Source: DATKYV01 sp035528275
Lineage (GTDB): Bacteria; Acidobacteriota; Terriglobia; UBA7540
Direction of reading: 5' to 3'
DNA length: 9,504 bases
Assembly: GCA_035528275.1 (NCBI GenBank)
Contig: DATKYV010000055.1
Span: forward strand, 1 to 9,504
Position 1 is the first letter of the stretch; every line of letters starts with the position of its first letter. The notes below the pieces were generated by a model, which was given only the letters and a program-made list of their open reading frames with translations, made no database searches and was not told the DNA's origin. Shown here one piece after another: positions 6,717-9,504 of this stretch. The translations under genes were made by a program, and so were the position numbers.

Positions 6717-9224
6717 TCAATTCGGGGTTGGAGTTGCGGGAGCGGCCGCGCCGGGAAGCGCCGAAGTCGTCTCACCCCTCGAAGGCTTCGCCTCGCCGGA
6801 GGGAGGAGCTTGGGGCGGAGGCTTGGCGGGAGCGGCTGGCTGGGAAGGCTGCGGGGTCGTGCCGGTTGCGCCGGGCCGCGCCGCCGGGTTCGCTGCCGCC
6901 GGGAGGAGACCCGCGCCGACCGCGGCCGCCTCTTCCGTGCGCGGGGCCAGCAGCCCCTCGGTGCCGGCGCTGGCGATGATTTCCTGGACCTGCTCGGGTT
7001 TCGTCAACAGGGGGGAATGAGGGAACTCCTCCACGGGCTGCCCTTTCAGGACCTCGCCCATGAAATCGATCCAGATGGGCAGGGCGACGCGACCGCCTTC
7101 TTCCTTGTTCCCCAGCGAACGACGGTCGTCGTAGCCCACCCAGACCCCGGCGGTCAGCAAAGGCGTAAATCCGATAAACGCGGCGTCCGCAAAATCGTTC
7201 GTGGTTCCCGTCTTGCCCGCCACCGGCCGGCCTAGAACCTTGGCGCGGGTGGAGGTTCCGGAATTGACCACCTCGCGCATCATGGAGACCTCGATGCGCG
7301 CCACCGACGCGGGCAGGACGTCGGTGATTTCCGGGGCGAACTCGTCGATGACTCGCCCGTCGTAATTGGTGACGCGGTAAATCATGCGCGGTGAAATGTG
7401 CACGCCGTCGTTAGGAAAGGTGGTGAACGCCGAGGTGTGTTCGAGCAGCGTCAGGTCGGAGGCTCCCAGGGCGAGCGGAAGGTTGGGGACCAGCCGCGAG
7501 GTGATGCCGAACTTCCGGCAAAGCTTGATCACCTTGTCCACGCCCACCTTGGAAAGCAGGCGCACCGCCGGGATGTTGCGCGACTCGGCCAGCGCGTGCA
7601 GCAGAGTGATGGTGCCCTCGTACTTGAAATCGTAGTTGTGCGGCGACCAGACTCCAGAAGCGGTGGTGAAGCTCACCGGAGCGTCGACGATGGTGTCAAA
7701 GGGGTTGGCGCCTTCCAGTAAGGCGGTGGCGTAAACATACGGCTTGAACGAGGAACCCGCCTGGCGCGCTGCCTGCCGCGCCCGGTTGAATTTGCTCTCG
7801 TCGAAATCGTAGCCGCCCACCATGGCCTTGATGGCGCCGGTGGAGTTTTCGATGGCCACCAGCGCGCCCTGCACCTCGGGGCGCTGGTCGAGCGAGACGC
7901 GAAGCGATTTTCCCTTGACCTCTTTGACGAGGAACAGATCCACGTCGCCCGGCGCGAAGACGTCCGCGGGGTTTATCTTTCCCGTCCAGGAGTAATCCCC
8001 CGGCGTCACCCGGGCGGTCAAATCCCCGAACCGCACCAGCGCGTGGTCCGGCTTGACCTCGGTCACCAAACCGTGGACCAGCTCTCCCGCCGCAAGAGGC
8101 TTCACCCAATCCTCGTGTGTGTAAGTGGCCGGCGTCGCCGGCGCGCCGTCCGGAAGCAGCGGTGGGTTTTTGATGATGTTCAAAACCGGGCCGCGCCATC
8201 CGTGTCGCTTGTCGTAGGCGCGCAGCCCCTCGCGGAGGGCTTTCTCGGCGATGCGCTGCATGCGAAAGTTGAGCGTCGTGTAAACCCGCAGGCCCTTTTC
8301 GTGAACCGCCTCCGTCCCGTAAGTTCTCTCCAGGAACTGCCGCGCGTCCTCCACAAAGTAGGGCGCCGTGCTGTTGTCCCATCTCTGGACGTTTAGGCCG
8401 AGGGGCGCGGCGACCGCCTGGTGGTACTGCTGGGCGGTAATCTTGCCGTTCTCGCGCATCAGGTCGAGGACGATGTTGCGCCGCCGCAGCGCCCGGTCAG
8501 GATGCAGCAGCGGGGAGTTGGCCGTGGGGCTGCGCGGCAGCCCGGCGAGCATCGCCGCCTCCGGCAGCGTAACCTGCGACAGCGACTTGCCGAAATAGAA
8601 CTGCGCCGCCGCCTCGAATCCGAAAGTGCCGTGGCCCACCGGGACCTGGTTGCAGTAAAGCGTGAAAATCTGCGGCTTGGTGAAGCGGCGCTCCAACTGG
8701 ATGGCCAGCAAGACCTCCTGGAACTTGCGGCGGAAACTCTTCTCCGGGGTGAGGAACAGCATGCGGCTGAGCTGCTGGGTCAGGGTGCTGGCACCCTGCG
8801 CCCGGCGCCATTCCAGGAGGTCGACAACGGCGGCGCGCACGATGCGCAGGACGTCCACACCCCAGTGGCTCTCGAAGTGGCGGTCTTCCACCGAAATCAC
8901 CGCGTCCTTCATCACCGGAGGGACCTGGTCATAGTTGATGATGACGCGGCGCTCCAGCGCGAAGCTGCCGATGAGCGTTCCGTCGTCGGCGTAGAGCTCC
9001 GTCATCACGTCGGGGCGGAATTCCATCAACTGGCGGACCTGTGGAAGGTTGGTGGAGTGGACAAAGACCAGTCCGCCCAGGGCGCCGGCGCCCGCCGCAA
9101 GCAGGACCAGGACCACAAAGACCAGTTGGCCGAATACCCTGCGGCTGCGCACCCGGGGCGGGGGGGGCGGAGGCGGGGGCGGGGACGGGTAATCGGTCAG
9201 CCCCAGGGAAAGGAAATCGTCCAT
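6717..9224 (-). CDS. mrcA: Class A penicillin-binding protein, PBP1A type (bifunctional glycosyltransferase/transpeptidase)
   Basis: It polymerises lipid II into glycan strands and cross-links the peptides, at the outer face of the inner membrane. The 835-residue protein has a cytoplasmic N-terminus with nine prolines in a row (15-23), a membrane anchor at about 33-55 and a GT51 domain at about 75-250. The GT51 domain shows catalytic E113 in VEDRHFESHWGVD and GASTLTQQLSR. An OB-like insert at about 345-445 (after KRHGWRGP) is typical of PBP1A. The transpeptidase domain (about 450-725) has nucleophile S491 in GSSFKP, SRN at 548-550 and KTGT at 671-674, so both activities look intact. The last 80 or so residues are a Pro/Ala-rich low-complexity tail. 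The Shine-Dalgarno GGAGGAG (9235-9241) is about 10 nt from ATG, slightly far. Promoter at 9245-9273. A conserved cytoplasmic partner site in the N-terminus cannot be identified. Confidence 0.95.
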   Translation of the reverse strand: MDDFLSLGLTDYPSPPPPPPPPPRVRSRRVFGQLVFVVLVLLAAGAGALGGLVFVHSTNLPQVRQLMEFRPDVMTELYADDGTLIGSFALERRVIINYDQVPPVMKDAVISVEDRHFESHWGVDVLRIVRAAVVDLLEWRRAQGASTLTQQLSRMLFLTPEKSFRRKFQEVLLAIQLERRFTKPQIFTLYCNQVPVGHGTFGFEAAAQFYFGKSLSQVTLPEAAMLAGLPRSPTANSPLLHPDRALRRRNIVLDLMRENGKITAQQYHQAVAAPLGLNVQRWDNSTAPYFVEDARQFLERTYGTEAVHEKGLRVYTTLNFRMQRIAEKALREGLRAYDKRHGWRGPVLNIIKNPPLLPDGAPATPATYTHEDWVKPLAAGELVHGLVTEVKPDHALVRFGDLTARVTPGDYSWTGKINPADVFAPGDVDLFLVKEVKGKSLRVSLDQRPEVQGALVAIENSTGAIKAMVGGYDFDESKFNRARQAARQAGSSFKPYVYATALLEGANPFDTIVDAPVSFTTASGVWSPHNYDFKYEGTITLLHALAESRNIPAVRLLSKVGVDKVIKLCRKFGITSRLVPNLPLALGASDLTLLEHTSAFTTFPNDGVHISPRMIYRVTNYDGRVIDEFAPEITDVLPASVARIEVSMMREVVNSGTSTRAKVLGRPVAGKTGTTNDFADAAFIGFTPLLTAGVWVGYDDRRSLGNKEEGGRVALPIWIDFMGEVLKGQPVEEFPHSPLLTKPEQVQEIIASAGTEGLLAPRTEEAAAVGAGLLPAAANPAARPGATGTTPQPSQPAAPAKPPPQAPPSGEAKPSRGETTSALPGAAAPATPTPN
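9155..9189 (+). repeat. G-tract cluster (possible G-quadruplex) within the PBP1A 5' coding region
   Basis: Plus-strand runs of G at 9155-9158 (4), 9160-9167 (8), 9175-9179 (5), 9181-9184 (4) and 9187-9189 (3), separated by 1 to 7 bases. The opposite, coding strand is C-rich and encodes the nine-proline run of PBP1A. The plus strand is the template for that gene, so a quadruplex would form on the template strand. Confidence 0.6.
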
Positions 9225-9244
9225 CGGCAGGTCGCTCCTCCATC

Positions 9245-9273
9245 ATTCTAAGCCCCGCCCCCGCGCCAGTCAA
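9245..9273 (-). promoter_or_regulatory. Sigma70-type promoter of the PBP1A gene
   Basis: Minus strand -35 TTGACT (9268-9273), 17-bp spacer, -10 TAGAAT (9245-9250). The start is expected near 9238, so the leader would be only about 14 nt and would begin at or inside the GGAGGAG Shine-Dalgarno. The -35 lies 44 bp from the -35 of the divergent promoter at 9318-9346. Confidence 0.75.
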
Positions 9274-9317
9274 ACCGCGGCGGCCGCCCCCCACCCTTCG
9301 AGCCTCGGTCCGCGATC

Positions 9318-9346
9318 TTGACAGCAGGGCGCCTATGAGCTATACT
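9318..9346 (+). promoter_or_regulatory. Near-consensus plus-strand promoter for the gene or RNA at the right edge
   Basis: -35 TTGACA (9318-9323), 17-bp spacer, -10 TATACT (9341-9346, 5 of 6). Expected start near 9352-9353. It is the strongest plus-strand promoter in the window and points away from PBP1A into the cut-off region at the end. Confidence 0.8.
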
Positions 9347-9377
9347 ACATCAGTAGCCTAGAGCATGAGGGTGCCGG

Positions 9378-9504
9378 ATGAACCTTTCCCCGCCTTGGCA
9401 GCCCCTGCAACGCTCCGCCGGGCCCATCGTCTGCCCGGTGACCCCGACCCCCCTGGGCAGCGATTCGTGGGGCAGACGGCATTCGAAACCCTCTGCCCGT
9501 CAGC
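9378..9504 (+). CDS. Possible start of an unidentified protein, or part of a structured RNA (cut by right edge)
   Basis: ATG at 9378 follows GAGGG (9367-9371) by 6 nt and lies about 25 nt after the predicted transcription start. It opens 42 codons to the edge (MNLSPPWQPLQRSAGPIVCP...), which I do not recognise. Another ATG at 9365 opens a different frame (MRVPDEPFPALAAPATL...), also unrecognised and also open to the edge, so coding is not settled. The DNA is rich in inverted repeats (CTGCCC and GGGCAG elements at 9429-9498), which would equally fit a noncoding RNA. I tested it by eye against tmRNA, RNase P RNA and SRP RNA core motifs and found no match I would defend. Confidence 0.25.
   Translation, partial: MNLSPPWQPLQRSAGPIVCPVTPTPLGSDSWGRRHSKPSARQ

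Noticed and set aside
8421..9251. 276-codon plus-strand open frame opposite the PBP1A 5' half
   Set aside because: Shadow of a gene with all GT51 and transpeptidase motifs.
9353..9504. SRP RNA, RNase P RNA or tmRNA at the right edge
   Set aside because: A CCTGCAA and a GATGAACC motif faintly recall large SRP RNA, but the GCGGTGCCC and GGAAGG-type core motifs are absent. GAGGAAAGTCC of RNase P RNA and the tmRNA 5' end are not seen either.

Overview
The window is a GC-rich stretch of a Gram-negative-type bacterial chromosome. The housekeeping gene set, the Tat-exported two-domain esterase-like protein and the PBP1A architecture would fit an Acidobacteriota-like organism. That placement is an impression from protein style, not a proof. 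No phage, transposon, CRISPR array or defence gene is visible. Most of the window is core genome.

Left third (minus strand, about 1-2018): a translation operon. A strong sigma70-type promoter (TTGCAA, 17 bp, TATAAT) lies just upstream of four tRNA genes in the transcribed order Thr(TGT), Tyr(GTA), Gly(TCC), Thr(GGT). These are followed by tuf (EF-Tu), which runs off the left edge. This is the same gene order as the E. coli thrU-tyrU-glyT-thrT-tufB operon. The Tyr-Gly and Gly-Thr spacers are filled with inverted pairs of 7-base-periodic repeats (GAAANTN / NANTTTC) that begin right after the tRNA 3' CCA. This is the least explained structure in the window.

Middle (minus strand, 2212-5495): a membrane-anchored M23/LytM-type peptidoglycan hydrolase with its own promoter and a structured leader. 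Upstream of it is a 748-residue Tat-exported alpha/beta hydrolase made of two homologous domains, of which only the first keeps its catalytic residues. Divergent from it, on the plus strand, is thiL (thiamine-monophosphate kinase).

Right third (minus strand, 6717-9224): a class A penicillin-binding protein of the PBP1A type, convergent with thiL. It has a cytoplasmic nine-proline run encoded by a long G/C homopolymer-rich tract, and a Pro/Ala-rich C-terminal tail. Its promoter (TTGACT, 17 bp, TAGAAT) lies back to back with a near-consensus plus-strand promoter (TTGACA, 17 bp, TATACT). That promoter drives an unidentified transcript running off the right edge. The two cell-wall genes (M23 and PBP1A) act in the same process but are separate transcription units.
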